Positions 1-8,537 of a stretch of DNA of 47,269 bases are shown piece after piece. The first letter of the stretch is position 1; the number at the start of each line of letters is the position of its first letter. The notes under the pieces were generated by a model. That model saw only the letters and a program-made list of their open reading frames with translations, did no database searches and was not told the DNA's origin. Origin of the DNA: an uncultured Lachnospiraceae bacterium (GTDB lineage: Bacteria > Bacillota > Clostridia > Lachnospirales > Lachnospiraceae); NCBI GenBank assembly GCA_902788645.1, contig CADAKW010000043.1, forward strand, positions 1 through 47,269, written 5' to 3'. Made by a program: the position numbers and the translations under genes.

Positions 1-102
1 TGTTTGGACGCTAATACAATAAAGGAACACAGATGGTTTTTCAATACTAAATTTATATCAGAGGCCTGGTATGCTACCCACTATCATGCCAGAAGCCTCC
101 AA

Positions 103-132
103 AAACAGGAGGTATTCCGTTACCTCCTGTTT
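103..132 (-). terminator. Rho-independent terminator after the DUF3592-like gene
   Basis: A 12-bp perfect inverted repeat (AAACAGGAGGTA with its complement) encloses a 6-nt loop. On the minus strand it ends in a short T run, just past the stop codon of the gene at 155-517. Positions 1-102 contain no gene I can support. Confidence 0.75.
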
Positions 133-154
133 CATACAAATATTTTCGATTTTC

Positions 155-517
155 TTATCGAAGCAGATTAAGAATAACCAACCCAAGTCCACCTACAGTG
201 AGTACCACAGCTGTAATAATATCGTGATTATCTCCAACGATATTCACGTATTTTGCCTTGCCTGGACGATAAATAATATCTACCCGGTCCCCCTCCACAA
301 GTTTCGCAGTTTTTTTGTTTCCTCCATTCGCAGCACGAGCCTCCAGCTCCTGTCCGTTGTATTGAAATCTGATCATTGGAAAGTCGTAACCATCATTATT
401 AACAAAACCACTCACAACTCCAGAAAGTTTCTCTCCTTTCCGATCAATGTACACCTTAATAAGACATAAAATTCCTGCCACGAAAACGGCAAGTGCAAAC
501 AATAGTTCCTTATTCAT
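155..517 (-). CDS. Small DUF3592-like membrane protein
   Basis: A 120-residue protein with a hydrophobic segment at each end (about residues 5-23 and 98-118) and a polar beta-rich stretch between them. The middle contains a G-D-x-V-x-I-x-Y-x-P pattern (about residues 76-85), which is typical of DUF3592 membrane proteins of unknown function. The start ATG at 517 follows GAGGAGGATGAAAA, a good ribosome binding site. It is transcribed alone and followed by a terminator. The family name is by resemblance and the role is unknown. Confidence 0.6.
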   Translation of the reverse strand: MNKELLFALAVFVAGILCLIKVYIDRKGEKLSGVVSGFVNNDGYDFPMIRFQYNGQELEARAANGGNKKTAKLVEGDRVDIIYRPGKAKYVNIVGDNHDIITAVVLTVGGLGLVILNLLR

Positions 518-623
518 TTTTCATCCTCCTCATAGTTATAATTGTAGTTTATACTTTATCATATTATCACATAAACCGTCAATATAACCATTGTAAATCA
601 TTATTTTAATGCCTGACCACTCC

Positions 624-1169
624 TTACCCCATCCCCCGGCACAGCCACACACTCGCCGCCATCCCCGCAAAGGTAGCGATCAGCGCTCCGGTTAAGGTCC
701 AGTTCATCTTGGTCACCGGAGAATGTTTCTTATCCCCGGTTGCAATAAAATACACCGAGATCGTATAAAAAATAGTCTCCGAGCAGCACATCAGAACAGA
801 TGCCAGAAACCCCTCATGGGAATCTGTGCCAAATTCCTTGTAAATATCAAGAAGGAGACCTGTGGCTGCCGAGGAGGATACCATCTTGATCAGGGACAGG
901 GGCACCAGAACCGCAGGAAAATTTATCTTCTCTGCTGCCGGAGCAATCCAGGCGGAAAATGTTTCCATCAGACCGGAAGCCCGCAGGATCCCGATCGCCA
1001 TCATCAGCCCGATCAGAGTTGGCAATACCTTTAATACCACCCAGAAGCCATCCTCTGCACCCTTGACAAAAGCGCCAAAAATATCGGTATGACTGCATAG
1101 ACCATATCCCACAATATAAAATATAACTATGGGTATCATAAAGTTCGATAAATATAATAGAAACTGCAT
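624..1169 (-). CDS. spmB: Spore maturation protein B (SpmB)
   Basis: A 181-residue, strongly hydrophobic protein of the nucleoside-recognition (Gate) membrane family. It matches SpmB in the pattern AFVKGAEDGF near residue 35, the GILRASG stretch, and the final transmembrane helix. SpmB works with SpmA in dehydration of the spore core in Bacillus. An in-frame ATG exists at 1238, but I chose 1169 because it follows GGGGAAGG at good spacing and matches the usual N-terminus (MQFLLYLSNF). SpmA, normally the upstream neighbour, is not here; the next gene upstream is divergent. Confidence 0.82.
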   Translation of the reverse strand: MQFLLYLSNFMIPIVIFYIVGYGLCSHTDIFGAFVKGAEDGFWVVLKVLPTLIGLMMAIGILRASGLMETFSAWIAPAAEKINFPAVLVPLSLIKMVSSSAATGLLLDIYKEFGTDSHEGFLASVLMCCSETIFYTISVYFIATGDKKHSPVTKMNWTLTGALIATFAGMAASVWLCRGMG

Positions 1170-1355
1170 GAAAAACCTTCCCCTTTCTTGCAAATCCCGC
1201 GATGAATGTATATAATAATAGTAAGTGATGTTACACATCCTATCATGCAGAGTTTCGTATACGGAACTCTGTCTTGTTGTAAATATATTCTGTCAGGAAG
1301 TCTTTCATTCACGAAATCTCCTATGACACAGAATCAGAAAGGTTTGGTAAATTAC

Positions 1356-2930
1356 ATGAATACCGTTTTTATTGCGGATGACGAACTAATTATACGTCAG
1401 GGTTTAAAATGTATTATTGATTGGGAATCTCTGGGATTTTCAATTATTGGCGAAGCATCCAACGGCATTGATACATTAGATTATATTGTCCGGGAGCAGC
1501 CGGATCTGGTACTGATGGACATTCGCATGCCCGGTCTTCTGGGAGTGGATGTTGTGAAAAATGCCAGAGACAAGGGCTTCGAAGGACACTTCATTATTCT
1601 CAGCGGATTTACTGACTTTAAATACGCACAAGCAGCCATCCGGTACGGAGTAGATTTCTATCTTACAAAGCCCATTGACGAAGATGAGCTTCTGGAAGCC
1701 GTACAGGCATTAAAAGCCACTATTGACGAGCAGAGCCGTCAAACCGGCACCTGGCAGCATTACCGCCAGAAAGCCCATGGCATGATCCTGTTGGATATCC
1801 TTACAGGAAAGGCAGATCTCGACCAGATCAATGTAGAAGATCTTCACTTAGATGCTGATGAATATCAGGTCGTCATTTATGAGAAATACAGTCACAACGC
1901 AACACAGATGTCTTACCGTTTTGCCGATCTTTTAAAGGTCACCAATGAAATGAACAGCTCCTACGAGCAGATTACCATTGACGATAATGAAATCCTGTTA
2001 TTAAAGGGTGAGTTTACTCTTCACAAATTCCAGCAGTTTCTGGAACATTATGAGCGGGAACAAAAACCGCAGAAGGATTCTCCTCTGGATTCTCTTTTTA
2101 TCACTTATGGCAGACCGGTAAAGGAGCTTAGTGAGGTCCACACCTCCTATCAGGAAGCTCTCCGCCTGCTGCAGCGGCGTTTCTTCTGCGAGCACCGGCA
2201 GCATACGATCGGATATGACCAGCTGCCTAAGCAGGATGAGGAAGATCTTTTTGCATTAACTCCGGAGGTGCTGCAATATTACTGTGAGACACTGATCGGT
2301 TATATTCAGGCCGCCAAACGCAATCAGATGGCAGAGATGCTTCACGACCTGGAAACAAAGCTGTACTCCTGTGAGGAGGATATTCCACGGATCAAACTGT
2401 TTTTGACAGATCTGTATCTTTCCATCAAAGAAAAGATATTTCATCTGTACCATAATGCGGACATACCATTTCCAAGCAACGCGGAGATCATAGAATTTAT
2501 TAACGAAAAATATTATTTATATGAGATCGTTCTTTTCTTTACAGAACAGTTTGAAATGATCATCCGTGCTATTGGCAATCCTTCCAGTGAAAGTGTCATG
2601 GATGACATTATTCATTATATCGAGCACAATTATATGGACAATATCAAGCTGGAAAATATTGCTCCTCTTTTTGGATATAACAGCTCCTATCTGGGCAAGA
2701 TCTTTACCAAAAAGGTTGGACAGGGCTTTAATGTTTTTGTGGACAAGATCCGGATCGATCACTCCAAGGAGCTTTTGGAGAACAGCTCTCTGAAGGTATA
2801 TGAAATTGCCGAAAAGGTTGGTTACCGGAATGTAGATTATTTCCATACCAAATTCAAAAAATATGTCCACCAGAGTCCGGCAGAATACCGCAAACAGATG
2901 AAAAAATCTGACACATCAAACGAAGATTAA
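1356..2930 (+). CDS. YesN-type response regulator with AraC HTH output domain
   Basis: A 524-residue regulator. Residues 1-125 are a receiver domain with the acidic pair D8-D9, the phosphoacceptor D55 in LVLMDIRMPG, and the switch lysine in the TKP motif near 105. A middle region of about 270 residues separates it from a C-terminal AraC-type double helix-turn-helix (about 410-515, with IAEKVGYRNVDYF). Such proteins usually pair with a YesM-type histidine kinase and control carbohydrate uptake genes. No kinase or transporter lies beside it, so the target is unknown. The open frame extends to 1206, but the start at 1356 begins the receiver fold directly. A terminator follows. Confidence 0.88.
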   Translation: MNTVFIADDELIIRQGLKCIIDWESLGFSIIGEASNGIDTLDYIVREQPDLVLMDIRMPGLLGVDVVKNARDKGFEGHFIILSGFTDFKYAQAAIRYGVDFYLTKPIDEDELLEAVQALKATIDEQSRQTGTWQHYRQKAHGMILLDILTGKADLDQINVEDLHLDADEYQVVIYEKYSHNATQMSYRFADLLKVTNEMNSSYEQITIDDNEILLLKGEFTLHKFQQFLEHYEREQKPQKDSPLDSLFITYGRPVKELSEVHTSYQEALRLLQRRFFCEHRQHTIGYDQLPKQDEEDLFALTPEVLQYYCETLIGYIQAAKRNQMAEMLHDLETKLYSCEEDIPRIKLFLTDLYLSIKEKIFHLYHNADIPFPSNAEIIEFINEKYYLYEIVLFFTEQFEMIIRAIGNPSSESVMDDIIHYIEHNYMDNIKLENIAPLFGYNSSYLGKIFTKKVGQGFNVFVDKIRIDHSKELLENSSLKVYEIAEKVGYRNVDYFHTKFKKYVHQSPAEYRKQMKKSDTSNED

Positions 2931-2940
2931 TATAAAACCG

Positions 2941-2980
2941 GCAAAAGCCATGATCCGTAACATACGATCATGGCTTTTGC
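2941..2980. terminator. Bidirectional terminator between convergent genes
   Basis: A 15-bp perfect inverted repeat (GCAAAAGCCATGATC and its complement, 10-nt loop) sits between the response regulator and the carD-like gene, which converge here. The A/T-rich outer ends can terminate transcription in both directions. Confidence 0.8.
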
Positions 2981-3005
2981 TTTGTCTGTCAGATATTATC
3001 CGGTA

Positions 3006-3503
3006 TTATCCGATCTGCCCGGCAATGTAATCTCCCACCCGGCTCATATCCATTCCAAGCGCATAGGCAAGCTCTCCATAAAGAAGATCCTCCGCCTGAT
3101 GAAAATACCGCTCATCCACCGCCGCAACTTTTTTGCCGTCGTCAATACGCTCTTTTCTGCGCAGATATATTGTCTTGATGATCCGGACAAGCTCGCGGCA
3201 GTCCCCGCTGCGCACCGCTTCTTTATACTGACTCTCCCGCTCCTTCTCATTTGTGATCCAGATGGTCTCCAGAGAAGGGATCTCATTCACAAGCTCCTCC
3301 GCCTCCTCTTTGCTAAGCACCGGCCGCATTGGAAGCTTGACATGATCCACCGGCACATATACCAGCGAATCCTTCTGATACACCGGTCGAAGTGTATAAT
3401 ACTTCTGCTTACGATCTGCCACAGGCATGGATAATCGCCCTACTGCTGTCACCTCACACACCCCATGTGTCCCATACATCACGCTGTCATTTACCTGATA
3501 CAT
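3006..3503 (-). CDS. CarD-family transcriptional regulator
   Basis: A 165-residue protein. Residues 1-65 form a CarD/TRCF-like RNA-polymerase-interacting domain (start MYQVNDSVMYGTHGVCEV, then YYTLRPVYQKDSLVYVP); the remainder is helical and carries the charged stretch YLRRKERIDDGKK. Proteins of this family bind the RNA polymerase beta subunit and modulate promoter opening; Firmicutes members such as YdeB are of similar size. The ATG at 3503 has an AGAGGGAAA ribosome binding site and fits the family start better than the upstream ATG at 3539. It appears to have its own promoter at 3628-3656. Confidence 0.82.
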   Translation of the reverse strand: MYQVNDSVMYGTHGVCEVTAVGRLSMPVADRKQKYYTLRPVYQKDSLVYVPVDHVKLPMRPVLSKEEAEELVNEIPSLETIWITNEKERESQYKEAVRSGDCRELVRIIKTIYLRRKERIDDGKKVAAVDERYFHQAEDLLYGELAYALGMDMSRVGDYIAGQIG

Positions 3504-3569
3504 AATTTCCCTCTTTTCATACAATCGATTCCATTTCATAATAGATACTTACATTTGACCATAGATAAA

Positions 3570-3598
3570 CCGGAAGCCCCTGTAAATAGAGCTTCCGG
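3570..3598 (-). terminator. Hairpin downstream of rbsK, possibly in the carD leader
   Basis: CCGGAAGC and GCTTCCGG pair around a 13-nt loop, followed on the minus strand by a short TTTAT. It could end the ribose operon. It also lies after the predicted carD promoter, so it may instead be a leader hairpin of carD. Confidence 0.5.
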
Positions 3599-3627
3599 CG
3601 TCTGATACCGTTTCATGTTCTATTGTG

Positions 3628-3656
3628 ATTATACCACAATTTGAGTATTTTTGTAA
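3628..3656 (-). promoter_or_regulatory. Predicted carD promoter with extended -10
   Basis: On the minus strand TTACAA is followed after 17 nt by TATAAT, which is preceded by TG one base upstream (extended -10). It lies between rbsK and the carD-like gene. Confidence 0.5.
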
Positions 3657-3685
3657 GTCCAAATTTGAAAAAAGAGTTTTCTATC

Positions 3686-4576
3686 TTATATGCGTTTCAG
3701 CGATTCCTCCACCTCACTGCGGTACGGGATTGATGGAACGGCTCCCTCTCTGGTCACGGCAATAGAGGATGCCTTTGCGCTCATTCTCAGGGTCTGCTCC
3801 ACCGGCAGTCCTTCCACCAGTCCTGCCAGAAAATATCCGGTAAAGGTATCCCCCGCCGCCGTGGTATCCACTGCCTGAACCGGGAAGATCGGCTGCTGAT
3901 AAGTCTGTCCGTTTTCTCCGTAAACGGCGCCGTCTTTTCCCAGTGTCAGGACGATCCTGGCTTTCGGAAATCTGCAGCACATCTCATGGAATATCTTATC
4001 CGGATCGGAAAGTCCCGTGATCTGTCCTCCCTCTATCTCATTGAGCAGGAAGATACTGATCTTATCCATGTCCACATCGTCCAGCCGTTCATTAAACGGA
4101 GATGGATTTAATGCGATCTGCATCCCTTTTTCATAAGCACGCTCTACCATGTATGCAATATCATTCACTTCATTCTGAAGAAGAAGGATATCTCCGTCCT
4201 GAAAATGGGACAGAACTCCGTCGATATATTCCTTAGTCAGCATCTGATTGGCGCCTCCAAACAGAAGGATACAATTCTGCGCCTCCTTATCGATCTGAAT
4301 GATCGTATGACCTGTCTTTCCCGGGATCTGACGAATGTATTCCCCGTGTACGCCGTATTCCTGACAGGCATCCAGAAACGGCTGTCCGTCCTCTCCGATC
4401 ATGCCTCCGTGATAAACCTCTACTCCCGCCTTTGCCAGTGCAATGGACTGATTAATCCCTTTTCCTCCCAGAAATACATTCATGCCTCCGCTGCTGATGG
4501 TCTCTCCCGGCTGTACAATATGATCCACACGGTATACATAATCCAGATTCATGGATCCAATGTTTAATACTTTCAT
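3686..4576 (-). CDS. rbsK: Ribokinase
   Basis: A 296-residue PfkB-family sugar kinase that phosphorylates ribose to ribose-5-phosphate in the cytoplasm. Signatures are the N-terminal GSMNLDYVY, the glycine motif GGKGINQSIALAKAG and the C-terminal AAGDTFTGYF with the catalytic aspartate. The start at 4576 (MKVLNIGSMN) follows GAAAGGAA; a longer frame to 4627 only adds a Cys-rich stretch not expected in the family. It is the last gene of the ribose operon, 85 nt downstream of rbsB, and its position supports ribose over other PfkB substrates. Confidence 0.9.
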   Translation of the reverse strand: MKVLNIGSMNLDYVYRVDHIVQPGETISSGGMNVFLGGKGINQSIALAKAGVEVYHGGMIGEDGQPFLDACQEYGVHGEYIRQIPGKTGHTIIQIDKEAQNCILLFGGANQMLTKEYIDGVLSHFQDGDILLLQNEVNDIAYMVERAYEKGMQIALNPSPFNERLDDVDMDKISIFLLNEIEGGQITGLSDPDKIFHEMCCRFPKARIVLTLGKDGAVYGENGQTYQQPIFPVQAVDTTAAGDTFTGYFLAGLVEGLPVEQTLRMSAKASSIAVTREGAVPSIPYRSEVEESLKRI

Positions 4577-4661
4577 AGAAATCACGTATTCCTTTCTCTG
4601 CCTGCCGGCTCCGCACTCCGGGCACAAAACCGGCAGAGCAGGTAAAATTCTCTTTGAAGTC

Positions 4662-5597
4662 TTACTGATCTACATTGTCCTTGGTGATCAGAGTTACTTC
4701 TACCGGAATCTCCTTCGGAATGGTCTCGCCCTTGGTGAGCTTGATCGCATTTTCTACTGCTGTAGATCCGATCAGATCCGGCTGCTGTGCGATAGTAGCG
4801 CCCATTCTGCCCTGCTTGATCGCTTCGATCGCATCATCGGTTGCATCAAAGCCTACCACAAGCACATCCTTTTTGGCTCCGGAAATCGCCTCCACAGCGC
4901 CCAAGGCCATCTCATCATTTCCGGCAAATACTGCCTGAATACCGCCGTCTGCCTGCAGCATATTCTCCATAACCGTCATTCCCTTGGTACGGTCAAAATC
5001 CGCTGTCTGGCTTGCAACAACCTTTAACTTCTTATCCGCAATGTTGTGGAAGCCCTGACTTCTGTCAATGGCTGCAGATGCACCGGAAGTTCCGATCAGC
5101 TCTGCTGTCTTAACATTTTCCCCTAATGTATCTACAATATACTGGGTTGCCAGCTCTGCACCGGCTACATTGTCAGAAGCAATCTGACAGTCAATATCAA
5201 CACCGTTGACCACACGGTCCACAGAGATCACCTTTACGCCTTTTTCAACGGCTGCCTCTACAGCTCCTGTCACCGCATCGGAATCCACCGGATTCACGAT
5301 CAGGACACTGACATTTTTGGATACCAGATCCTCGATGTCACTCACCTGCTTTGTGGCATCATCACTGGCATCTACCACAGTCAGGGATACGCCGGCCTGC
5401 TTTGCCGCTTTCTTGGCCCCCTCTGCCAGTGTTACAAAGAACGGATTGTTCTGGGTGGAGATGGACAAACCAATCGCTCCGCTTTCTCCGGATTTCGCTG
5501 TGCCGGAAGCTCCTCCCTCGCCGTCGATCACGATGCCGCAGCCTGCAAGGGAACATACCATAACGATACTTAATAATAAACTCAATAATTTCTTCAT
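4662..5597 (-). CDS. rbsB: Ribose ABC transporter substrate-binding lipoprotein
   Basis: A 311-residue periplasmic-binding-type protein. It has a lipoprotein signal with lipobox LAGC (Cys20) and then a type I binding fold starting at IGLSISTQNNPFFVTLAEG, with VNPVDSDAV and GNDEMALGA near the expected ligand-contact loops. It should be anchored outside the membrane and deliver ribose to RbsC. The ATG at 5597 lies 7 nt after GGGAGGT; the TTG two codons upstream is too close to that site. It sits between rbsC and rbsK. Confidence 0.92.
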   Translation of the reverse strand: MKKLLSLLLSIVMVCSLAGCGIVIDGEGGASGTAKSGESGAIGLSISTQNNPFFVTLAEGAKKAAKQAGVSLTVVDASDDATKQVSDIEDLVSKNVSVLIVNPVDSDAVTGAVEAAVEKGVKVISVDRVVNGVDIDCQIASDNVAGAELATQYIVDTLGENVKTAELIGTSGASAAIDRSQGFHNIADKKLKVVASQTADFDRTKGMTVMENMLQADGGIQAVFAGNDEMALGAVEAISGAKKDVLVVGFDATDDAIEAIKQGRMGATIAQQPDLIGSTAVENAIKLTKGETIPKEIPVEVTLITKDNVDQ

Positions 5598-5616
5598 GCT
5601 CAATACCTCCCGTCTC

Positions 5617-6612
5617 TTATCTCTTACGATCTGACAATACTGCCACCAGAATAACTACTGCCTTGATCACTTCCTGATAATATGTAGAAACACCCAGAAT
5701 ATTCAGTCCGTTATTCAGGACAGCGATGATCAATACACCGGCAAGTGTTCCAACGATTTTTCCACGTCCACCGCTCATACTTGTTCCGCCAAGAGCAACT
5801 GCTGCAATGGCGTCCAGCTCATAACCTTCGCCAAGAGTCGGCTGTGCGGAATCTACTCTGGAGATCATGATCAGACCTGCCAGTGCAGACATAAATCCGG
5901 AAATAGAATATACTGCAATTTTAATTTTGGTTGTATTAACGCCCACAAGCTTTGCACACTTCTCATTGCTTCCTGTTGCGTAGATTCTTCTGCCGAAGGT
6001 GGTATGATGTAATACGAAATAAAATACCAGCAGAAGAACTACTAAAATAATTGCCGGAATCGGAACAGAGATTGCATCATTTGGTCCAAATACAAAGTTT
6101 CCTTTTCCCAATACCTTGAACAAAAATGCACCGGATGCACTCTTAACACTTGCTGCCAGTCTGGAAACCGGCTTTCCGTCTGTGATGATCAGTGCCAGAC
6201 CACGATAGGCGGTCATGGTGATCAATGTTGCGATAAACGGCTGAAGTCTTCCCTTTGTGACCAGAACACCACTGATCATGCCAAGAGCGGTACCTGCCAG
6301 AAGTGCCACCAGAATTGCGACAGCTGCCGGTGTCCCGTGGATCATCAGCTCGGCACAGATGATGGCGCTTAATGCAAAGGTAGAACCCACGGAAAGATCA
6401 ATACCGTCCGATAAGATAACACATGTCATTCCAAATGCGATCAATCCGTTAAAGGATGCCTGACGAAGCAGATTTAAAAAGTTACTTCCTGTCCTAAATT
6501 CAGGACTGACACAGCTGATCACAACCACCAGGAGAACTAATGCGATAAATGCGCCATACTCCCCGATCAGCGTTCCAATATTCATTTTATTCTTTTCAAT
6601 ATTTTTTCCCAT
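5617..6612 (-). CDS. rbsC: Ribose ABC transporter permease
   Basis: A 331-residue polytopic membrane protein of the RbsC/branched-chain-type permease family. It shows the family pattern GMTCVILSDGIDLSVGS near residues 60-80, a large central loop and the conserved GTSMSGGRGKIVGT region. It forms the membrane channel of the ribose importer. Its ATG overlaps the rbsA stop by one base (TAATG), and it has its own GGGAGGT ribosome binding site, so translation is probably coupled. A 19-nt gap separates it from rbsB. Confidence 0.92.
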   Translation of the reverse strand: MGKNIEKNKMNIGTLIGEYGAFIALVLLVVVISCVSPEFRTGSNFLNLLRQASFNGLIAFGMTCVILSDGIDLSVGSTFALSAIICAELMIHGTPAAVAILVALLAGTALGMISGVLVTKGRLQPFIATLITMTAYRGLALIITDGKPVSRLAASVKSASGAFLFKVLGKGNFVFGPNDAISVPIPAIILVVLLLVFYFVLHHTTFGRRIYATGSNEKCAKLVGVNTTKIKIAVYSISGFMSALAGLIMISRVDSAQPTLGEGYELDAIAAVALGGTSMSGGRGKIVGTLAGVLIIAVLNNGLNILGVSTYYQEVIKAVVILVAVLSDRKR

Positions 6613-8096
6613 TATAATGTACCTCCCGTCGCTAAAGTCATAATCTTTTCCTGATCAGCTTCTTTGCCGTCCAGAATGCCACGTACTTCTCCTTCCCGTA
6701 CTACCATGATGCGGTCACTCATGCCCAGCACCTCCGGCAGCTCAGAGGAAACCATGATCACTGCCACTCCCATGGATGCCATCTGGTTGATGACATTGTA
6801 GATCTCTTTTTTGGCTCCGATATCCACGCCTCTGGTCGGCTCATCCAGGATCAAGATCTTTGGATTTGTTGCGATCCATTTTGCAAGAACTACCTTCTGC
6901 TGATTGCCGCCGCTGAGATTATTACACTCATGCCATGCACCGAAGCATTTGATCTTAAATTCCTCGATCTCTTTGTTGACCAGATCTTTTTCCTTCTTTT
7001 TGGAAAGAACGCCTTTCTTTGAAACCGATTTCAAATTGGCTATTTCAATATTGTCTGCGATACTCTTTTCTAATAAAAGTCCCTCTGTCTTGCGGTCCTC
7101 TGTGATAAATCCGATTCCGGCTTTGATCGCCTGCTCCGGACTTTTAATACGTACCTTTTCTCCATCGATATAAATGCTGCCGTGATCCTTAGGGATACAG
7201 CCAAAGATCGATCTCATGATCTCTGTTCTTCCGGCTCCCATCAGACCTGCGACACCAAGCACCTCACCGGCGCGAACCTCAAAGGAAACATCATGAAACA
7301 GCTTATCCTTCGTAAGTCCATCCACCTTTAAGACCACGTCTCCGATCTTTGATTCTCTCTTTGGAAAACGTTCTCCGATCTCACGGCCGATCATCATACG
7401 AACAACGCCGTCCATATCAATATCACTGATCTTTTCGGTTCCGATATAGCTGCCATCCCGCAGGATCGTGATCCGGTCGCAAAGCTCAAATATCTCCTCC
7501 ATACGATGAGAAATATAAACAATGGAAACACCTTTCTTTCGAAGTGCTTTCATAACCTCAAACAGACTTTCTGTCTCCCGCTCTGTCAATGCTGCGGTAG
7601 GCTCATCCATGATCAGAACCTTTGCATCTACCATCAATGCCTTGCAGATTTCCACCATCTGCTGCTGTCCCACAGAAAGATCTGACATCACGGCATCCAC
7701 CGGGATCTCCACTCCCATCTTGTCCATGACCTCTTTTGCTTTGGCACGCATTGCTTTTTTGTCACAGATACCGAAATGCTTTGTGATCTCCTTTCCCATA
7801 AAGAGGTTCTCCTCTACGGTAAGGTCAAACAATACATTTAACTCCTGATAAATAAATACAATGCCCGCTTTCTCCGCTTCCTGTGGGGATTTGAAATGAA
7901 CTTCCTTACCGTCAATCTTTATGGTACCGGAATCCTTTTTGTATACTCCGGTCAAAATCTTCATCAAGGTGGATTTACCGGCACCATTCTCGCCCATCAG
8001 TGCATGAACCTCTCCGTCCTTAAGCAAAAAGCCCGCATCCTTAAGCACCTGATTGGAACCAAACGATTTGTTAATTCCCTTCATCTCAATGTTCAT
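6612..8096 (-). CDS. rbsA: Ribose ABC transporter ATP-binding protein (double domain)
   Basis: A 494-residue protein with two fused ABC ATPase domains, as usual for sugar importers of this class. The first half has a canonical Walker A (GENGAGKST), the signature LSVGQQQ and LIMDEPTAAL. The second has the degenerate GLMGAGRTE in place of Walker A, LSGGNQQ and LILDEPTRG. It energises RbsC. The start follows AAAAGGAGG; the gene lies 16 nt downstream of rbsD. Confidence 0.93.
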   Translation of the reverse strand: MNIEMKGINKSFGSNQVLKDAGFLLKDGEVHALMGENGAGKSTLMKILTGVYKKDSGTIKIDGKEVHFKSPQEAEKAGIVFIYQELNVLFDLTVEENLFMGKEITKHFGICDKKAMRAKAKEVMDKMGVEIPVDAVMSDLSVGQQQMVEICKALMVDAKVLIMDEPTAALTERETESLFEVMKALRKKGVSIVYISHRMEEIFELCDRITILRDGSYIGTEKISDIDMDGVVRMMIGREIGERFPKRESKIGDVVLKVDGLTKDKLFHDVSFEVRAGEVLGVAGLMGAGRTEIMRSIFGCIPKDHGSIYIDGEKVRIKSPEQAIKAGIGFITEDRKTEGLLLEKSIADNIEIANLKSVSKKGVLSKKKEKDLVNKEIEEFKIKCFGAWHECNNLSGGNQQKVVLAKWIATNPKILILDEPTRGVDIGAKKEIYNVINQMASMGVAVIMVSSELPEVLGMSDRIMVVREGEVRGILDGKEADQEKIMTLATGGTL

Positions 8097-8112
8097 TGTA
8101 TTTCACCTCCTT

Positions 8113-8517
8113 TTATCCAAAAATACATCCTGACTGTAATATAATGTTGGCATATGGTGTCGTTTCTCCTGTCCGTATCACTGCCTTACATTCTTTGGTC
8201 TGCTTTTTCAGCTCAGCATGAGATACAAATTCTATCTCAATCTCCTGTCCCTCAAACAGCTCTTTGATCTGCCTAAGCACTGCCTCATTCTGATCCTTGA
8301 TCTCCTCTGCCAGCACGATCTTCTCTACCTTCATATCCTCTGTCACTACCCGGAGAACATCCATAAAGGCAGGGACTCCAAATTTCAGTGCCAGATCGAT
8401 CCGTTCCACCTCATCCGGGATCGGCAGTCCGCAATCACCGATGGCAATCCGGTCTGTATGTCCCATATAAGAAAGAACTCTTGAAATATCACTGTTTAAT
8501 ACGCCCTGTTTCTTCAT
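8113..8517 (-). CDS. rbsD: D-ribose pyranase
   Basis: A 134-residue protein matching RbsD over its whole length, with the opening MKKQGVLNSDISRVLSYMG, the GDCGLPIP loop and a C-terminal TGE-TTPYANIIL. RbsD interconverts the pyranose and furanose forms of ribose so that ribokinase receives its substrate. The start follows AAAGGAG. It is the first structural gene after rbsR, separated by 20 nt. Confidence 0.92.
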   Translation of the reverse strand: MKKQGVLNSDISRVLSYMGHTDRIAIGDCGLPIPDEVERIDLALKFGVPAFMDVLRVVTEDMKVEKIVLAEEIKDQNEAVLRQIKELFEGQEIEIEFVSHAELKKQTKECKAVIRTGETTPYANIILQSGCIFG

Positions 8518-8537
8518 TGCTACTCAGCTCCTTTCGT

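Noticed and set aside
1206..1355. N-terminal extension of the response regulator
   Set aside because: The receiver fold begins at the ATG at 1356; the extra 50 residues match nothing and cover the divergent spmB leader.
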